Part shown: positions 6,081 to 6,262 of the stretch, piece after piece | Position numbering within the stretch: position 1 is the stretch's first letter | Layout of the letters: every line of letters starts with the position of its first letter | DNA from: Bacillota bacterium | Lineage (GTDB): Bacteria > Bacillota > Clostridia > Lachnospirales > Lachnospiraceae | Assembly: GCA_023419655.1 (NCBI GenBank) | Contig: JAEZXP010000032.1 | Coordinates: 1 to 6,262 of the forward strand | Direction: 5' to 3' | Length of the DNA: 6,262 bases | Program-made: the position numbers and the translations under genes | The notes under the pieces: generated by a model | Told to the model about the DNA's origin: nothing | What the model saw: only the letters and a program-made list of their open reading frames with translations | Database searches by the model: none

Positions 6081-6087
6081 TAATCCG

Positions 6088-6116
6088 AGTATATCATAAA
6101 TTATTATCCGTTACAA
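6088..6116 (-). promoter_or_regulatory. Sigma-A promoter for ddh
   Basis: TTGTAA (6116-6111), a 17-bp spacer, then TATACT (6093-6088) on the minus strand. This is the best promoter-like pair between the IS end and ddh. It predicts a start near 6081 and a leader of about 74 nt. Confidence 0.65.
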
Positions 6117-6140
6117 AAATTTTTTATCAAATAATAATCA

Positions 6141-6262
6141 TGACTACCGGCTTAGCCGGTAGTTTGTTTTGCCCCTATAAGGGGCTATTACCCGCTTGAG
6201 CCTAAAGGCTCCCTGAAAAGTTCGCCAGCCGCACTTATTTCACGGGCTAGCCCTAAAGGGCT
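6141..6262 (-). mobile_element. Right end of an IS200/IS605-type element, cut by the right window edge
   Basis: Tandem GC-rich hairpins crowd this edge: 6143-6151/6155-6163 (9 bp, loop TTA), 6171-6176/6180-6185 (6 bp), 6198-6202/6207-6211 (5 bp, loop TAAA) and 6249-6253/6258-6262 (5 bp, loop TAAA). They overlap and follow a minus-strand ORF tail that resembles a TnpB C-terminus. The minus strand ends the block with GCCGGTAGTCAT, like right ends of such elements. In this family the 3' part of tnpB and the right end give rise to the guide-carrying omega RNA. The exact boundary near 6138-6142 is inferred. The outer hairpin followed by TTTGTTTT could also terminate plus-strand transcription. Confidence 0.5.
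6188..6262 (-). CDS. C-terminal tail of a probable TnpB (IS605 OrfB), partial
   Basis: The minus strand is open from the window edge to TAA (6190-6188), giving 24 residues, SPLGLAREISAAGELFREPL followed by GSSG. The piece GLAREISAAGEL resembles the segment near the TnpB C-terminus usually written as (A/V)RGISACGE; here the usual Cys is Ala. TnpB is the RNA-guided nuclease of IS200/IS605 elements. The catalytic RuvC motifs and zinc finger would lie outside the window, so activity cannot be judged. The identification rests on a short peptide plus the hairpin-rich right end just after it. Confidence 0.45.
   Translation of the reverse strand, partial: SPLGLAREISAAGELFREPLGSSG

Noticed and set aside
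6143..6262. CRISPR array suggested by several short palindromes in a row
   Set aside because: The hairpins differ in sequence and spacing; there is no constant repeat with unique spacers.

Overview
The window looks like chromosomal DNA from a low-GC, DAP-type Firmicute, most likely a Clostridia member near the Lachnospiraceae. The grounds are strong AGGAGG ribosome sites, a clostridial Lsa/CplR-type ABC-F protein, a meso-diaminopimelate dehydrogenase and AT-rich intergenic DNA. This is inferred from gene content; no database search was possible.

Layout. The left edge has a gene tail of unknown identity (3-74, +) and an unrecognised 41-residue lysine-rich ORF (169-294, +). Next comes a roughly 195-bp imperfect palindrome (311-505), then genes only on the minus strand. 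In transcription order from the right these are: the end of an IS200/IS605-type tnpB with its hairpin-rich right end (6141-6262); ddh, meso-DAP dehydrogenase (5018-6007); a cytoplasmic-looking lytic transglycosylase (4212-4961); a 467-bp intergenic region; a membrane-anchored C39-like peptidase (2833-3744); an Lsa/CplR-like ABC-F ribosome protection protein (1146-2774); and a HAD-family phosphatase (517-1128).

The most interesting part is the intergenic region 3745-4211. It holds a promoter with a perfect TTGACA and 17-bp spacer (4135-4163), then about 250 nt of minus-strand leader. Three mutually related segments, A (4083-4105), B (3982-4000) and C (3884-3899), compete for pairing. A pairs with B, or B pairs with C, and C is the core of a 12-bp intrinsic terminator (3871-3906). 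Tiny upstream ORFs overlap A. This is the expected layout of a ribosome-controlled transcription attenuator placed ahead of an operon that encodes an antibiotic-resistance-type ABC-F protein. It is proposed from sequence alone.

A second signal is the palindrome just after the HAD stop codon. Its imperfect positions are almost all G-U pairs if read from the minus strand, which suggests it is maintained as RNA in the 3' region of the ABC-F/HAD transcript. The ddh and transglycosylase genes concern peptidoglycan precursor supply and remodelling. The ABC-F protein probably protects ribosomes from lincosamide, streptogramin A and pleuromutilin drugs. The HAD and C39 proteins have unknown substrates.
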